A stretch of 64,000 nt of DNA from Ramlibacter pinisoli (GCF_009758015.1 NZ_WSEL01000011.1:186001-250000); one strand, 5' to 3'; numbered from the stretch's first letter, positions 18,095 to 29,411 are shown. Translations and numbers: made by a program. The notes: generated by a model not told the origin, from the sequence alone.

Positions 18095-18367
18095 TCAGTG
18101 CATGACGAGCGGGTTCTGCGCCAGTTCGGCGTAACCGTCGAGCGTCTCCTCCACTTCCTCCTGCGTGGGAGTGTTCAGCTGCCAGGCGTTGATCTGGCGC
18201 TGGAACGCCTCCGCCCAGGTGCCGTCGAGGTACACCTCCTTGTTCGATCGCTTGTCCACGATCTCGAAGCCGTGCCGCACGATGGGCGGAGGAGCCTCGC
18301 CATCGACCGGTTCGTTCGCCTGCATGTGCACGACGACGAACGTATCGGAGTCATAAAGCATTTGCAT
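18095..18367 (-). CDS. DUF3567 family protein
   Basis: 90 residues beginning MQMLYDSDTFVVVHM and containing GFEIVDKRSNKEVYLDG and a final EEVEETLDGYAELAQNP. This is the DUF3567 (BTH_I0359-type) family, found almost only in Burkholderiales. It is small, acidic and soluble, with no known function. The ATG at 18365-18367 matches the family start. Possible -35 TTGTAT and -10 TATCTG hexamers, 16 bases apart, lie upstream on the minus strand. Confidence 0.85.
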   Translation of the reverse strand: MQMLYDSDTFVVVHMQANEPVDGEAPPPIVRHGFEIVDKRSNKEVYLDGTWAEAFQRQINAWQLNTPTQEEVEETLDGYAELAQNPLVMH

Positions 18368-18469
18368 GGTGGAGTCCTTTGCCCTTGCAGATAGCGACGT
18401 TGGATCCGGATACAAGACAGACTCCGGGCCGCGGCTTTCCATGGCTTCCAGAGTAGGCGGGGCAGCGGC

Positions 18470-19546
18470 TCAGCGTTTGTCGGTGCCGGACCACTGCATG
18501 TCGAGCCAATCGCCATTGGGCGGTGTCAGACGCAGGCGAACCGGGGCGTAGTCCGGTCCGGGACCGAGCCAGACCTCCAGCCGCAGGTCGTACTCGCGCT
18601 GGGGGGCGCGCGTGAGCTTGACGGTGCGGAGGCGGCCGGCCGGCAATGCGAGGTCATCGGGACCCTCGACGACATAGTCCCAGGGCTGCGCCTCGCGCGT
18701 GCCGGCCGTCTGCAAGGTGACCACCGTGCCGGCGACCAGCCGCGCCGGGTCGGCGGCCGCCAGCGCCGCCAGCTGCACCAGCGCGCTGACCCGGTCCTGC
18801 GCCCCGGGCAGCAGCGGCGCGTCGGGCCGGTTGCTGCTGAAGACGATGCGGCCCGGCCCGCGCTCGAAGTGGGTGGCCTGTTCGGTGCGGCTGCGGTCCG
18901 AGTAGCGCGTCGGTGCCAGGCCCTGGTCGGTCAGCCGGCCCACGCTGCGCTGCAGCCGTTCCGGCAGCGGCGGCACCTGCACCTGCAGCACGGCCTCATA
19001 GGCGCCGTCCGTGGGCTGCCACGCCAGGTCGGCGCGGCCCTGCAGGGTGACGCCGCGGTGCAGCGCGGTGGCCTGGTAGTGCCAGCGGGCCGGCGGCGGC
19101 AGCAGCAAGCGGGGCGGCGTGGTCGCGGTGGCGGGGGGCGTCGGGAGCGGGGCGGTGGTGGCGGTGGGGGCGGCCGAGGTGGCGGCAGAGGTGGCGCTAG
19201 AGGTGGCCTGGGTCGCGTCGGCGGCTGGCACTGGCGGCGCCGGCCGGCGGGCGTTGTCGGGTCGTGCGGCCGGTGCCGGTCCCGGTGCCGGCGCGGGTGC
19301 CGGCGCGGGTGCGGGTGCGGGTGCGATGTGGGGGCGCTCCGGCGCGGCCACCACCGTCTGCGCGACTGGTTCCGGCGGCAGCACGGGCGCCACGGCCGGC
19401 AGCAGCGCGCGCACGACCCGTGGCGGCGCCGGTGGGTCCCAGGTGATGCGCGCCGGGGCGCCCTGCAGCAGCAGCGCGTGCAGCGCCAGCACGCCGGCCG
19501 TGAGCGCCGCCAGCGGCCGCCAGGGCACGCCGGCGGCGGGGCTCAT
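18470..19546 (-). CDS. DUF3108 domain protein with Pro-Ala linker
   Basis: 358 residues. One N-terminal membrane anchor (residues about 10-30), then a long low-complexity linker rich in Pro, Ala and Thr (about 60-140, including repeated PA pairs), then a C-terminal DUF3108 domain starting near ARWHYQATALHRGVTLQGRA and including WDYVVEGPDDLALPAGRLRT. DUF3108 proteins are predicted periplasmic beta-sandwich proteins of unknown function. The overall plan (anchor, Pro-rich span, periplasmic domain) resembles TonB-like proteins but there is no TonB motif at the end. The start overlaps the stop of the IclR gene by 4 bases, so the two are coupled. Confidence 0.82.
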   Translation of the reverse strand: MSPAAGVPWRPLAALTAGVLALHALLLQGAPARITWDPPAPPRVVRALLPAVAPVLPPEPVAQTVVAAPERPHIAPAPAPAPAPAPAPGPAPAARPDNARRPAPPVPAADATQATSSATSAATSAAPTATTAPLPTPPATATTPPRLLLPPPARWHYQATALHRGVTLQGRADLAWQPTDGAYEAVLQVQVPPLPERLQRSVGRLTDQGLAPTRYSDRSRTEQATHFERGPGRIVFSSNRPDAPLLPGAQDRVSALVQLAALAAADPARLVAGTVVTLQTAGTREAQPWDYVVEGPDDLALPAGRLRTVKLTRAPQREYDLRLEVWLGPGPDYAPVRLRLTPPNGDWLDMQWSGTDKR

Positions 19547-20331
19547 CCCCGCCAGCCCAGGTCGCTCGACAGCTGGGCCGCCGCCTGCTGCAGCGGGCCG
19601 TGGACGGCGCCGTCCCAGGCGCCGTCGAAGGTGCCGGTGGGACCGAGCGCGACGATGCCCAGCGCCATGTGGCCGTCGGCGTCGAACACCGGCACGCAGA
19701 ACCCGACGATGCCCGGCAGCAGCACGTCGACGACCCGGGCGGCGCCGCGCGCGCGCACCTCCTCGAACAGCGCGCGCGCCTGCGCCAGCGTGGTCGGCAC
19801 GTCGGTGCGGCCCTGCTTCTGGGCCCGCGCCAGTTCCTCCCGCAGCAGCCCGGCGATGGCGTCCTTGGGCGCGTGGGCCGCGAAGCAGCGGCCGGTGGCC
19901 GACGACAGCAGCGGCATCACGTCGCCCAGGCGCAGGTTGACGGTGACGGCGGTGGGCGACTCCTCCCAGTGCACCACGGTGGGCCCGTGGTTGCCCCACA
20001 CCGCCAGCGCCAGCGTGTGGCCGATGCGCTCGACCAGCACGGCGACGCGTTCGCGCGCCAGCTTGACCGCATCGAGCCGCTCGAGCGACGCCAGCCCCAG
20101 CTTGAGTGCGGCGGGGCCCAGGTCGTAGCGGGTGCTGGCGGGGTCCTGCACCACCAGCTGCAGGCGCTGGAAGCTCACGAGGTAGCGGTGCGCCTTGGCG
20201 GCGCTCATGCCGGCGGCGGCGGCGAGGTCGCGCAGCATCAGCGGCCCGGCCGCCTCGCCGAGCGCCTGCAGCAGCCCGAAGCCGACTTCGACCGACTGGA
20301 TGCCGGCGCGCTTCGTCATGCCGGAAGGCAT
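19543..20331 (-). CDS. IclR-family transcriptional regulator
   Basis: 262 residues. A winged helix at about 25-70 (LMLRDLAAAAGMSAAKAHRY) and a C-terminal effector domain (PLLSSATGRCFAAHAP, FCVPVFDADGHMALGIVALG) mark it as IclR type. It is divergent from the fumarylacetoacetase-family gene across a 95-base AT-richer gap with two inverted repeats, the usual layout for an IclR regulator and its target, so it most likely controls the hydrolase and OPT transporter, and itself. An alternative ATG lies four codons in, at 20317-20319. Confidence 0.88.
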   Translation of the reverse strand: MPSGMTKRAGIQSVEVGFGLLQALGEAAGPLMLRDLAAAAGMSAAKAHRYLVSFQRLQLVVQDPASTRYDLGPAALKLGLASLERLDAVKLARERVAVLVERIGHTLALAVWGNHGPTVVHWEESPTAVTVNLRLGDVMPLLSSATGRCFAAHAPKDAIAGLLREELARAQKQGRTDVPTTLAQARALFEEVRARGAARVVDVLLPGIVGFCVPVFDADGHMALGIVALGPTGTFDGAWDGAVHGPLQQAAAQLSSDLGWRG

Positions 20332-20337
20332 CCGCTA

Positions 20338-20358
20338 GAATTTCGATTAGGTAAATTC
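20338..20358. promoter_or_regulatory. inverted repeat GAATTT-N9-AAATTC, candidate IclR operator
   Basis: GAATTT (20338-20343) and AAATTC (20353-20358) are a perfect 6-base inverted repeat in the only AT-rich patch of the divergent IclR/hydrolase spacer. Position and symmetry fit an operator and promoter region acting in both directions. Confidence 0.45.
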
Positions 20359-20380
20359 ATTTCACTATGCGTAACGCGTG

Positions 20381-20395
20381 GAGTCGCAGCGACTC
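20381..20395. promoter_or_regulatory. palindrome GAGTCG-CAG-CGACTC
   Basis: A perfect 6-base inverted repeat with a 3-base centre, 32 bases upstream of the hydrolase start. It may be a second regulator site or a leader hairpin. Confidence 0.35.
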
Positions 20396-20426
20396 TAGCG
20401 CAGCATGCCAACCGGAAGCAACCTGG

Positions 20427-21434
20427 ATGAAGCTCGCGACGTACAAGGACGGCTCCCGCGATGGCCAGTTGGTGGTCGTCTCGCGCGACCTGGCGACGGC
20501 CCATTATGCGACCGGCATCGCCGGCAAATTGCAGCAGGCGCTGGACGACTGGGGCTTCGTCGCCCCCCAGTTGCAGGACCTGTCGGAGGCCCTGAACCAG
20601 GGCAAGTCGCGGCACGCGTTCCCGTTCGAGCCGCAGCGCTGCATGGCGCCGCTGCCGCGGGCCTACCAGTGGGCCGACGGCTCGGCCTACATCAACCACG
20701 TGGAGCTGGTGCGCGCGGCGCGCAAGGCGCAGGTGCCGCCCACCTACTACACCGACCCGCTGATGTACCAGGGCGGCAGCGACGACTTCCTGGGCCCGTG
20801 CGACCCGGTGCTGGTGCCCAGCGAGGACTTCGGCATCGACTTCGAGGCCGAGGTGGCGGTGGTCACCGGCGACGTGCCCATGGGCGCCAGCCCCGAGCAG
20901 GCGCTGGACGGCATCCGGCTGGTGATGCTGGCCAACGACGTCAGCCTGCGCAACCTGATCCCGGACGAACTGGCCAAGGGCTTCGGCTTCTTCCAGAGCA
21001 AGCCGGCCACCGCGTTCAGCCCGGTGGCGGTCACGCTGGACGAACTGGGTGACGCGTGGCAAGGTGGGCGCGTGCACCTCACCCTGCAATCGACCTGGAA
21101 CGGCCGCCGCGTCGGGATGTGCGACGCCGGGCCCGAGATGACCTTCCACTTCGGCCAGCTGGTCGCCCACATCTGCAAGACGCGCAACGTGCGCGCCGGC
21201 AGCATCGTCGGCTCGGGCACCGTCAGCAACAAGGGCGTCGAGCAGGACGGCCGCACCGAATGGCCCAAGGGCTACAGCTGCATCGCCGAGAAGCGCGCCA
21301 TCGAGACCATCCAGGACGGCCAGCCGTCCACCGCCTTCATGCAGTTCGGCGACACCATCCGCATCGAGATGAAGGGCAAGGACGGCCAGTCGGTGTTCGG
21401 CGCCATCGACCAGACGGTCGCCGCGCAGCGCTAG
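20427..21434 (+). CDS. fumarylacetoacetate hydrolase family protein
   Basis: 335 residues. The N-terminal region (MKLATYKDGSRDGQLVVVSR) and the C-terminal FAH domain with DFEAEVAVVTGDVPMG (metal-binding acidic residues), LANDVSLRN and GSGTVSNKG are those of the fumarylacetoacetase family. Enzymes of this branch cleave carbon-carbon bonds of acylpyruvates or hydrate related diketo acids at the end of aromatic degradation. No hmgA or maiA is adjacent, so true fumarylacetoacetase activity is not assured. The ATG at 20427 fits the family start. The OPT transporter starts 10 bases after the stop. Confidence 0.88.
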   Translation: MKLATYKDGSRDGQLVVVSRDLATAHYATGIAGKLQQALDDWGFVAPQLQDLSEALNQGKSRHAFPFEPQRCMAPLPRAYQWADGSAYINHVELVRAARKAQVPPTYYTDPLMYQGGSDDFLGPCDPVLVPSEDFGIDFEAEVAVVTGDVPMGASPEQALDGIRLVMLANDVSLRNLIPDELAKGFGFFQSKPATAFSPVAVTLDELGDAWQGGRVHLTLQSTWNGRRVGMCDAGPEMTFHFGQLVAHICKTRNVRAGSIVGSGTVSNKGVEQDGRTEWPKGYSCIAEKRAIETIQDGQPSTAFMQFGDTIRIEMKGKDGQSVFGAIDQTVAAQR

Positions 21435-21444
21435 GGCCGCACCG

Positions 21445-23193
21445 TTGGCGCGCTGGTCCTGGCTGCCGCGCGAACACAGCTGGGGCTACCACGCGCTGCT
21501 GGGCGCGGCGGGCATGCTGGTGCTGGGCCCGCTGGCCGGCGTGACGGCGGCCTACATGAACTTCTCGCTCGGCTTCTTCGTCGGCGGCCAGGTGCTGGCG
21601 GGGCTGCTCGGCTCCGCCGTGACGGCCGGCTACGGCCGCAGCGGCCAGCATGGCGCCAACTACATCCAGACCGCCGCCGCCTCGGTGGCCAGCATGAGCG
21701 GCATGGCGGTGCTGGTGCAGGCCATGGCCTGGCTGGGGCTGCCGCAGCCGCCGGCCTGGCAGCTGGTGGCCTACTTCGCCTGCATCGGCCTGTTCGGCGT
21801 CGGCGTCGGCATGCTGTACACGCCGGTCCTGGTCGACCGCCTGCGGCTGGCCTATCCGTCGGGGCTGGCCGTGGCCAACATCCTGCGCGCGCTCACCGAC
21901 GCCCGGCTGCTGCGCCATTCGATGACCCGCCTGGGCGGCGGGGCGGCCGCCGGCCTGGCCGTGGGGCTGGCGGCCAGCCGCTTCGCCTGGCTGGGCGCGC
22001 TCGAGGTCTCCGCCTCCACCTTCGGCGCCGGGCTGATCGTGGGCGCCCGCATCGGCATCCCGGCGGTCGTCGGCGGCCTGATCGGCTGGGCGCTGCAGCC
22101 GTCCTTCGTCGCGATCGGCTGGCTGCAGGCCGGCGACCCGCCGCGCAAGATCATGTTCCTGCTGGCGCTGGGCACCATCATGGGCGCCGCCGTCGTCGAC
22201 CTCGCACTGGTGCTGCGCCAGGCGCTGGCCGCCGCCCGCGCGCCGGCGCCGGCCGTGCAGGCGCCCGACTGGCGCCGGGTCGACCAGCGCCGCCTGTGGG
22301 CCTGGGTGGTGGCCTGGGGCGCGGCGACGGCGGCCACCGGCCACTGGCTGCTGCAGCAGCCGCTGCCGTACCTGCTGGTGGCGATCGTCCTGGTGTTCCT
22401 GTTCGCCCTGGTCAACGGCATCGCCGCCGGCGTCAGCGACTCCAACCCGATCTCGTCCGCCTTCGTCGTCAGCGTGGTGGTGATGGCGGCGCTGGGCCTG
22501 GCCGAGCCCGCCGTCGGCCTGATGGCCGGCGCCATCCTGCTGGTGTCCACCAGCGTCGCCTGCGACATGCAGCAGGACCGCTCCACCGGCTGGCGGCTGG
22601 GCACGCCGCGGGTGCTGCAGTTCCGCTACCAGGTGCTGGGCATCCTGGTCGGCGCGGTGCTGGCGGTCGCGTTCGCGCGCCTGTTCATGGCGGCCTACCC
22701 GGTGCTGCTGCAGGACCAGACGCTGATGCGGGCCGGCCAGCAGCCGCCCGAGTGGGGCTCGGCGATGACGTACAAGTTCGTCGGCGTGCTGCGCAGCCTC
22801 ACCGACGACCAGCCGCACCAGCGGCGCGCGATCGCCATCGGCATCGGCATCGGCTTCGCCATCGAGGTCGCACGCAAGTGGCTGCGTTCCCGCTCCCGCT
22901 ACCGGCAGGCACTCGCGACGGCGCGCGGGCGCCGGCTCGACTTCGTCGTCGACGCGGTGCTGCTGCCCTCGCCCTATGCGCTGTCGTTCGGCGGCTTCGT
23001 CAACCTGCCCACCGCGCTGTGGCTGGGCGGCGGCGGGGTGGTGGCCAGCCTGCTGCAACTGCGGGCGCCGCGCCGGCCCGACGTGCCGGCCGACATGGGT
23101 GGGATGTCGCTGCTGGGCGGCGGCCTGATCGCCGGCGACGCGCTGGCCGCCCTCGGGCTGGGCCTGGCCGGCCTGCTCGCCACCGTGTTCTGA
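21445..23193 (+). CDS. OPT family transporter
   Basis: 582 residues, very hydrophobic with about 14 membrane segments. [38 protein letters not shown] and [14 protein letters not shown] are the conserved blocks of the bacterial branch of the OPT (oligopeptide/metal-siderophore) family. It would import peptides or a chelated metal through the inner membrane. There is no ATG before residue 24, and the TTG at 21445 just upstream of [18 protein letters not shown] is the likely start. Its 10-base spacing from the hydrolase gene points to co-transcription under the IclR regulator; the combination with an acylpyruvate hydrolase is unusual. Confidence 0.85.
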   Translation: MARWSWLPREHSWGYHALLGAAGMLVLGPLAGVTAAYMNFSLGFFVGGQVLAGLLGSAVTAGYGRSGQHGANYIQTAAASVASMSGMAVLVQAMAWLGLPQPPAWQLVAYFACIGLFGVGVGMLYTPVLVDRLRLAYPSGLAVANILRALTDARLLRHSMTRLGGGAAAGLAVGLAASRFAWLGALEVSASTFGAGLIVGARIGIPAVVGGLIGWALQPSFVAIGWLQAGDPPRKIMFLLALGTIMGAAVVDLALVLRQALAAARAPAPAVQAPDWRRVDQRRLWAWVVAWGAATAATGHWLLQQPLPYLLVAIVLVFLFALVNGIAAGVSDSNPISSAFVVSVVVMAALGLAEPAVGLMAGAILLVSTSVACDMQQDRSTGWRLGTPRVLQFRYQVLGILVGAVLAVAFARLFMAAYPVLLQDQTLMRAGQQPPEWGSAMTYKFVGVLRSLTDDQPHQRRAIAIGIGIGFAIEVARKWLRSRSRYRQALATARGRRLDFVVDAVLLPSPYALSFGGFVNLPTALWLGGGGVVASLLQLRAPRRPDVPADMGGMSLLGGGLIAGDALAALGLGLAGLLATVF

Positions 23194-23199
23194 CGGCGC

Positions 23200-24609
<1,410 letters not shown>

Positions 24610-24692
24610 GGTTCAGCGTGGAGGGTGGGTGGTGGAGCGGGCGCGGGCCGGCGGGGCTGCCGCGCGCGCGGTGGGATGACCGGCGGCGGCCC

Positions 24693-26489
24693 TCAGATCA
24701 CCGTGTCCCACGGCGTCGACAGGCGGACCGCGGCGTTGATCAGGCCGACCATGGAGTAGGTCTGCGGGAAGTTTCCCCACATCTCGCCGGTGGTGGCATG
24801 GGTGTCCTCGGACAGCAGGCCGAGCGGGTTGCGGCTCTTGAGCATGACCTCGAAGATCTCGCGCGCCTGCTCCTTGCGGCCGATGCGCGCCAGCGCGTCG
24901 ATGCGCCAGAAGGTGCAGATGTTGAACGCCGTCTCCGGCTTGCCGAAATCGTCGGCCGCCTCGTAGCGGCGCATGTACGGGCCGTCGCACAGCGAGGCCT
25001 CGAGCGCGTCGACGGTGGCCACGAAGCGCGGGTCGCGCGGGTCAATGATGTTCACCTCCGCCATCAGCAGCGCGCTGGCATCGAGGTCGCGGCCGCCGAA
25101 GCTCTCGGCGAAGGCCTGGCGCTCCTCGCTCCACGATTCGTTGAGGATGCGCTCGCGGATGGTGGTGGCGCGCTCGGCCCAGTAGTTGGCGCGGTCCTTC
25201 AGGCCCAGCGCGACGGCCACCTTGGCCAGCCGGTCGCAGGCGGCCCAGCTCATGAGCGCCGACGAGGTGTGGATGCGCGCCCGCGTGCGCAGCTCCCACA
25301 TGCCGGCGTCGGGTTCCGAGTAGACCCGGAACGCCTGCTCGCCCACCGCCTCGAGCGAGGCGAACTCGGTGCGCCCGGCGCGCTTGAGCAGCCGGTGGTC
25401 GTGGAAGGCCTGGGCGGCGCCCAGCACGATGTTGCCGTACACGTCGTGCTGGAAGTGCTCGGCCGCCTGGTTGCCCACGCGCACCGGCCCCATGCCGCGG
25501 TACCCGGGCAGGTGCTCCAGGATGGCCTCGCCCAGGTTCTCCTCCTGGCCGACGCCGTACAGCGGCTGGATGTGGCCGCCGCGCGAGCGCACCACCACGT
25601 TGTTGAGCCAGCGCAGGTACTCCTCCATGGTCGCCACTTCGGAGATGCTGTTGAGCGCGCGCACGACGAAGAACGCGTCGCGCAACCAGCAGTAGCGGTA
25701 GTCCCAGTTGCGCCCGCTGTTGGCCGCCTCGGGGATGCTGGTGGTCATCGCCGCCACGATGGCGCCGGTGTCCTCGAACAGCGACAGCTTGAGCGTGATG
25801 GCGGCCCGGATCACCGCGTCCTGCCACTCCAGCGGCACCGCCAGCGCGCGCGACCAGTTGCGCCAGTAGGACGCCGTGTCCTGCTCGAAGGCGCGCGCGG
25901 TGTCCTCGATGCCGCCGGTGAGCGTTTCGTCCGGCCCGAGGATGAAGTTCAGCGGCCGGTCGACCACGAAGAAGGTCTCGGACAGGATGTAGTCGATCGG
26001 CGCGTCGGTGTTGACGCGCAGCGTCTGCTGCGAGCCGACGTAGCGCAGGTGGGTGCTGCCGCGGGTGATGTGCGGCACCTCGCGGCCCCAGTCGAAGCGC
26101 GGCCGCAGCACCACCCGCATGCGCGGCGTGCCGCCCAGCACCCGCACGCGGCGGATCATGGTCAGCGGCCGGAAGGTGCGGCCGCGGCTCCAGAAGCGCG
26201 GCGCGAAGTCGGTGATCTCGATGCCCTGGCCCTGGCGGTCGTACAGCCGTGTGCGCAGGATGGCGGTATTGGGCTCGTACTGGTGCTCGCTGCGCGCGAA
26301 GTCCTCCAGCTCGAAGGCCCACAGGCTGCCGTTCTCGCTCGGGTCGAGCAGGCCGTTGAACACCGGATCGCTGTCGAAGCGCGGCAGGCAGCACCAGACG
26401 ATGTTGCCGCGCTCGTCGACCAGGGCGCTGTACGCGCAGTTGCCGATGATGCCGAGGTTGAGGTTCTGGACCGAGGTGTTGGCTTTCAT
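24693..26489 (-). CDS. glycoside hydrolase family 15 protein (glucoamylase/trehalase-like)
   Basis: 598 residues. An N-terminal beta-sandwich (NLGIIGNCAYSALVDERGNI, typical of GH15) precedes an alpha/alpha barrel with RNWDYRYCWLRDAFF (the conserved substrate-binding block) and IQPLYGVGQE. No signal peptide, so cytoplasmic. In the middle of an otsB/otsA operon the most likely activity is on an alpha-glucoside linked to trehalose metabolism: a GH15 trehalase as in mycobacteria, or a glucoamylase-like hydrolase. Sequence alone does not decide. Its ATG overlaps the otsB stop (bases 26486-26489), a sign of tight coupling. Confidence 0.88.
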   Translation of the reverse strand: MKANTSVQNLNLGIIGNCAYSALVDERGNIVWCCLPRFDSDPVFNGLLDPSENGSLWAFELEDFARSEHQYEPNTAILRTRLYDRQGQGIEITDFAPRFWSRGRTFRPLTMIRRVRVLGGTPRMRVVLRPRFDWGREVPHITRGSTHLRYVGSQQTLRVNTDAPIDYILSETFFVVDRPLNFILGPDETLTGGIEDTARAFEQDTASYWRNWSRALAVPLEWQDAVIRAAITLKLSLFEDTGAIVAAMTTSIPEAANSGRNWDYRYCWLRDAFFVVRALNSISEVATMEEYLRWLNNVVVRSRGGHIQPLYGVGQEENLGEAILEHLPGYRGMGPVRVGNQAAEHFQHDVYGNIVLGAAQAFHDHRLLKRAGRTEFASLEAVGEQAFRVYSEPDAGMWELRTRARIHTSSALMSWAACDRLAKVAVALGLKDRANYWAERATTIRERILNESWSEERQAFAESFGGRDLDASALLMAEVNIIDPRDPRFVATVDALEASLCDGPYMRRYEAADDFGKPETAFNICTFWRIDALARIGRKEQAREIFEVMLKSRNPLGLLSEDTHATTGEMWGNFPQTYSMVGLINAAVRLSTPWDTVI

Positions 26490-27232
26490 GCCCTTGCCCT
26501 TGCCGTGGCCTTGGTGGCCATGGCGGTATCGAATGCTTGGCGCAGTGCGCCGGGATCGGCCAGACGCTGGTGGGCGATGGTGGGGCCTTCCCCCACCTTC
26601 ACGCCCAGTCCGCCGAGGCGCTGGACGGCGGAAAAACCCGCCTCGTCGGTGACGTCGTCGCCGATGAACACCGGCACGCGGCCGGCATACGGTGGCTCGT
26701 TGAGGAAGGCCTCGATGGCCAGGCCCTTGCTCGCGCCCCCCGGCTTGGCCTCCACCACCATCTTGCCGCGCAGCAGCGTCAGCCCGGGCGAGCGGTCGAT
26801 CGCATCCTGCATGGTGGCCAGGCAGACGGCTTCGAGCTCCGGCGCGCGCCGGTAGTGGACGGCGATCGAGGCCTGTTTGTGTTCGATCAGCAGCGCCGGA
26901 TGGGCGGCGCCCAGCGCCATCGCTGCCGCTTCGACGGCCTGCAGGGGATGGGCGGCGGCGCGCACCAGCACGTCGGCGGCGGTCCGGCGCTCGACGCCGT
27001 GGATGCCGGCGGTGGGCAGGCGCAGCGGCGCCAGGAACTCGTCGATCTCGGCGATCGGGCGGCCGCTCACCACCGCGACCGCGCCGCCGAGGTATTGGTG
27101 CAGGGCGCCGAGCGTGGGCACCAGGCTGGAGTGAACGGTCACCGCGCCGGGTTCCGGTGCGATGTCGACCAGCGTGCCGTCGAAATCCAGGAAGAGGGCG
27201 CAGGCGGGACTGAGCAGGTCCACGAAATTCAT
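26486..27232 (-). CDS. otsB: trehalose-6-phosphate phosphatase
   Basis: 248 residues, HAD superfamily. LFLDFDGTLVDIAPEP is motif I (nucleophile Asp), VVSGRPIAEID motif II, GGASKGLAIEAFL carries the motif III lysine, and VFIGDDVTDEAGF is motif IV. It removes phosphate from trehalose-6-phosphate. The ATG at 27230-27232 (MNFVDLLSP) fits the family; the frame runs 19 codons further upstream without matching it. It is the first gene of the trehalose set, overlapping the GH15 gene by 4 bases. Confidence 0.95.
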   Translation of the reverse strand: MNFVDLLSPACALFLDFDGTLVDIAPEPGAVTVHSSLVPTLGALHQYLGGAVAVVSGRPIAEIDEFLAPLRLPTAGIHGVERRTAADVLVRAAAHPLQAVEAAAMALGAAHPALLIEHKQASIAVHYRRAPELEAVCLATMQDAIDRSPGLTLLRGKMVVEAKPGGASKGLAIEAFLNEPPYAGRVPVFIGDDVTDEAGFSAVQRLGGLGVKVGEGPTIAHQRLADPGALRQAFDTAMATKATARARA

Positions 27233-27405
27233 GGGCGCCAACCGTACCACCGCACCCAGCCCGGCGGCGGGTCCCGCAGCCGCCGCCACGCGTAGGAGGC
27301 GTCCTACGCCAGGGCGAGACGGGGCAGAAAGAGTTGGACCAAGGTCCGATTCCGGGCCCGGCCGGGCTCCACTACGGTCGGGGACCCACCTAGAAGGAGA
27401 TCGAC

Positions 27406-27984
27406 ATGATCCTGGTCCATCGGCGCACGGCCTTGGCGGCTTGCGCGGCAGTGTGCGGCGGGGCGTGGCTCCCCTCGGCCCGGGCCGACGAGTACGACGA
27501 GGCCCTTGCCACTTTCAAGAAGGCCGAGGAAACCGGCAAGTTCTTCGCCAACGCGCAGGGCTACGCGCTCTTTCCCAAGATCCTGAAGGGCGCCATCGGC
27601 ATCGGCGGCGCGCGCGGCGACGGCCGCGTCTACGAGAAGGGCAAGTTGATCGGCGATTCGACCATGACCCAGGTCTCGATCGGCTTCCAGCTCGGTGGCG
27701 AGGGCTTCTCGGAATTGATCTTCTTCGAGAACAAGGCCGCCCTGGACAAGTTCACGGCCGGCGACTTCGAGTTCAGCGCGGGCGCGTCCGCGGTGGCGCT
27801 CACGGCCGGCGCCGGCGCCAAGGCCGGCACCACCGGCGCCGGGGCCGGGGCCAGCATCACCAAGGAGAAGGCCGCCGCCGCAGCGGCCTACAACAACGGC
27901 ATGGCGGTGTTCACCATCGTGCGCGGCGGCCTGATGTACGAGGTGTCGCTGGCCGGCCAGAAGTACTCGTTCAAGAAGCGCTGA
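27406..27984 (+). CDS. SYLF-domain (Ysc84-like) exported protein
   Basis: 192 residues with a signal peptide ([19 protein letters not shown]). The mature part has the SYLF/DUF500 lipid-binding domain: [40 protein letters not shown] and [16 protein letters not shown]. Proteins of this family bind phosphoinositides in eukaryotes; in bacteria they are exported and of unknown role. A good ribosome site, AGAAGGAGATCGAC, precedes the ATG. It stands alone, divergent from otsB. Confidence 0.88.
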   Translation: MILVHRRTALAACAAVCGGAWLPSARADEYDEALATFKKAEETGKFFANAQGYALFPKILKGAIGIGGARGDGRVYEKGKLIGDSTMTQVSIGFQLGGEGFSELIFFENKAALDKFTAGDFEFSAGASAVALTAGAGAKAGTTGAGAGASITKEKAAAAAAYNNGMAVFTIVRGGLMYEVSLAGQKYSFKKR

Positions 27985-28090
27985 GGGCGTCGCGCCGGGC
28001 GCCGGGCGGGGCTGGGCGATACTCGTTTCCCCTTGTGCACGGGCCGGCCCACCGGCAGGCCGGCCGCGACCGCCTTCACGCCCACTGCCC

Positions 28091-28894
28091 ATGGACTACG
28101 CGCGCTACCAGACCCTCGCCATCAGCCGCCGCGGCCCCGGCGGCGCCGTCCTCGACATCCAGATGCGGGCGGCCAACGGCAAGCTGCCGACGGCCGGCCA
28201 CGACGGCCACCGCGAGCTGGCCGAGATCTGGCGCGACGTCGGCGCCGACGCCAGCGTGCGCTGCGCCGTGCTGCGCGGCGAGGGCCAGGGCTTCTCCGGC
28301 GGCGGCGACCTGTCGCTGGTGCAGGACATGGCGGACGACTTCGAGGTGCGCAGCCGGGTCTGGAAGGAAGCGCGCGACCTGGTCTACAACGTCATCAACT
28401 GCGACAAGCCGATCGTCAGCGCGCTGCATGGCCCGGCCGTCGGTGCCGGGCTGGTCGCCGGCCTGCTGGCCGACATCCCGATCGCGGCCCGCAGCGCGAA
28501 GATCGTCGACGGCCACACCCGCCTGGGCGTGGCGGCGGGCGACCATGCGGCCATCGTCTGGCCGCTGCTGTGCGGCATGGCCAAGGCCAAGTACCACCTG
28601 CTGCTGTGCGAACCGGTCAGCGGCGAGGAAGCCGAGCGCATCGGCCTGGTGGCGCTGGCGGTGGACGACGACCAGCTGCTGCCCAAGGCCTACGAGGTGG
28701 CCGACCGGCTGGCCAACGGCAGCCAGAGCGCGATCCGCTGGACCAAGTACGCGCTCAACAACTGGCTGCGCCAGGCCGGGCCCGCCTTCGACGCCTCGCT
28801 TGCCCTGGAATTCATGGGATTCGCCGGCCCGGACGTGCGCGAGGGCGTGGCCTCGCTGCGCGAGCGCCGGCCACCGCGCTTCCCCGGCGGTTGA
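28091..28894 (+). CDS. enoyl-CoA hydratase/isomerase family protein
   Basis: 267 residues, crotonase fold. [14 protein letters not shown] and [20 protein letters not shown] form the oxyanion hole and CoA-binding parts; [20 protein letters not shown] follows. Of the catalytic glutamates of true enoyl-CoA hydratase, the second is not obvious here, so isomerase, hydrolase or other crotonase chemistry is possible. Cytoplasmic. No beta-oxidation genes adjoin it. The ATG at 28091 matches the family start. Confidence 0.85.
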   Translation: MDYARYQTLAISRRGPGGAVLDIQMRAANGKLPTAGHDGHRELAEIWRDVGADASVRCAVLRGEGQGFSGGGDLSLVQDMADDFEVRSRVWKEARDLVYNVINCDKPIVSALHGPAVGAGLVAGLLADIPIAARSAKIVDGHTRLGVAAGDHAAIVWPLLCGMAKAKYHLLLCEPVSGEEAERIGLVALAVDDDQLLPKAYEVADRLANGSQSAIRWTKYALNNWLRQAGPAFDASLALEFMGFAGPDVREGVASLRERRPPRFPGG

Positions 28895-28986
28895 GCTGGC
28901 CGGCGCGCGGCCGGCAAAAAAAAATAGCTGGCGTTGATCGAACTGGGGATGGCGGCGCCGGCGCGACGGTGGCCATAATCCGCGCC

Positions 28987-29340
28987 ATGGACCGCCTGCG
29001 CCAGACCCGCTACCTCGCCCGCCTCGTGCTGGCCTGGTTCGCGCTGGCCGTGGGCGTGGCCATCGCCTCCCCGGTCGTCAACCCGCAGGGTGTCCAGCTC
29101 ATCTGCAGCGGCGCCGGCGGCATGACCCTGAAGACGCTGGCCGGCGACGACGGCACGCCGGCCGTCCAGCACACGCTCGACTGCCCGCTGTGCGCGGCGG
29201 TCGCGCCGCCGCCGCCGGCGGTCAACGCCGCGCCGCTGGCGCTGCCGCTCGGCCACGTGGTCCAGTCCATCCCGGCCGCGCGCCATGCCGCGCGAATCGC
29301 CGCCCCCCTGCCCGCGCGCGGGCCACCGTCGCTCTCCTGA
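28987..29340 (+). CDS. DUF2946 family protein of the copper cluster
   Basis: 117 residues, beginning [20 protein letters not shown], one membrane anchor, then [18 protein letters not shown] and a CPLC motif ([11 protein letters not shown]). This matches DUF2946, whose members typically sit directly before TonB-dependent receptors and copper chaperones in proteobacteria. The Cys pair and anchor suggest a metal-related role on the periplasmic side, but no function is proven. CATAAT lies only 7 bases before the ATG, so transcripts might begin very close to the start codon. It is the first gene of a four-gene set. Confidence 0.8.
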   Translation: MDRLRQTRYLARLVLAWFALAVGVAIASPVVNPQGVQLICSGAGGMTLKTLAGDDGTPAVQHTLDCPLCAAVAPPPPAVNAAPLALPLGHVVQSIPAARHAARIAAPLPARGPPSLS

Positions 29341-29411
29341 TCGCCTGAACCGTTCCGCGGGGCCGCCGTGCCGCCGCGGCTTCCCGTTCGTTCGTTCAAG
29401 GAGTGCGCACC

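Noticed and set aside
28914..28925. Run of A bases after a GC-rich palindrome as a terminator for the enoyl-CoA hydratase gene
   Set aside because: An intrinsic terminator on the plus strand needs T, not A, after the stem; on the minus strand the T run would come before the stem.
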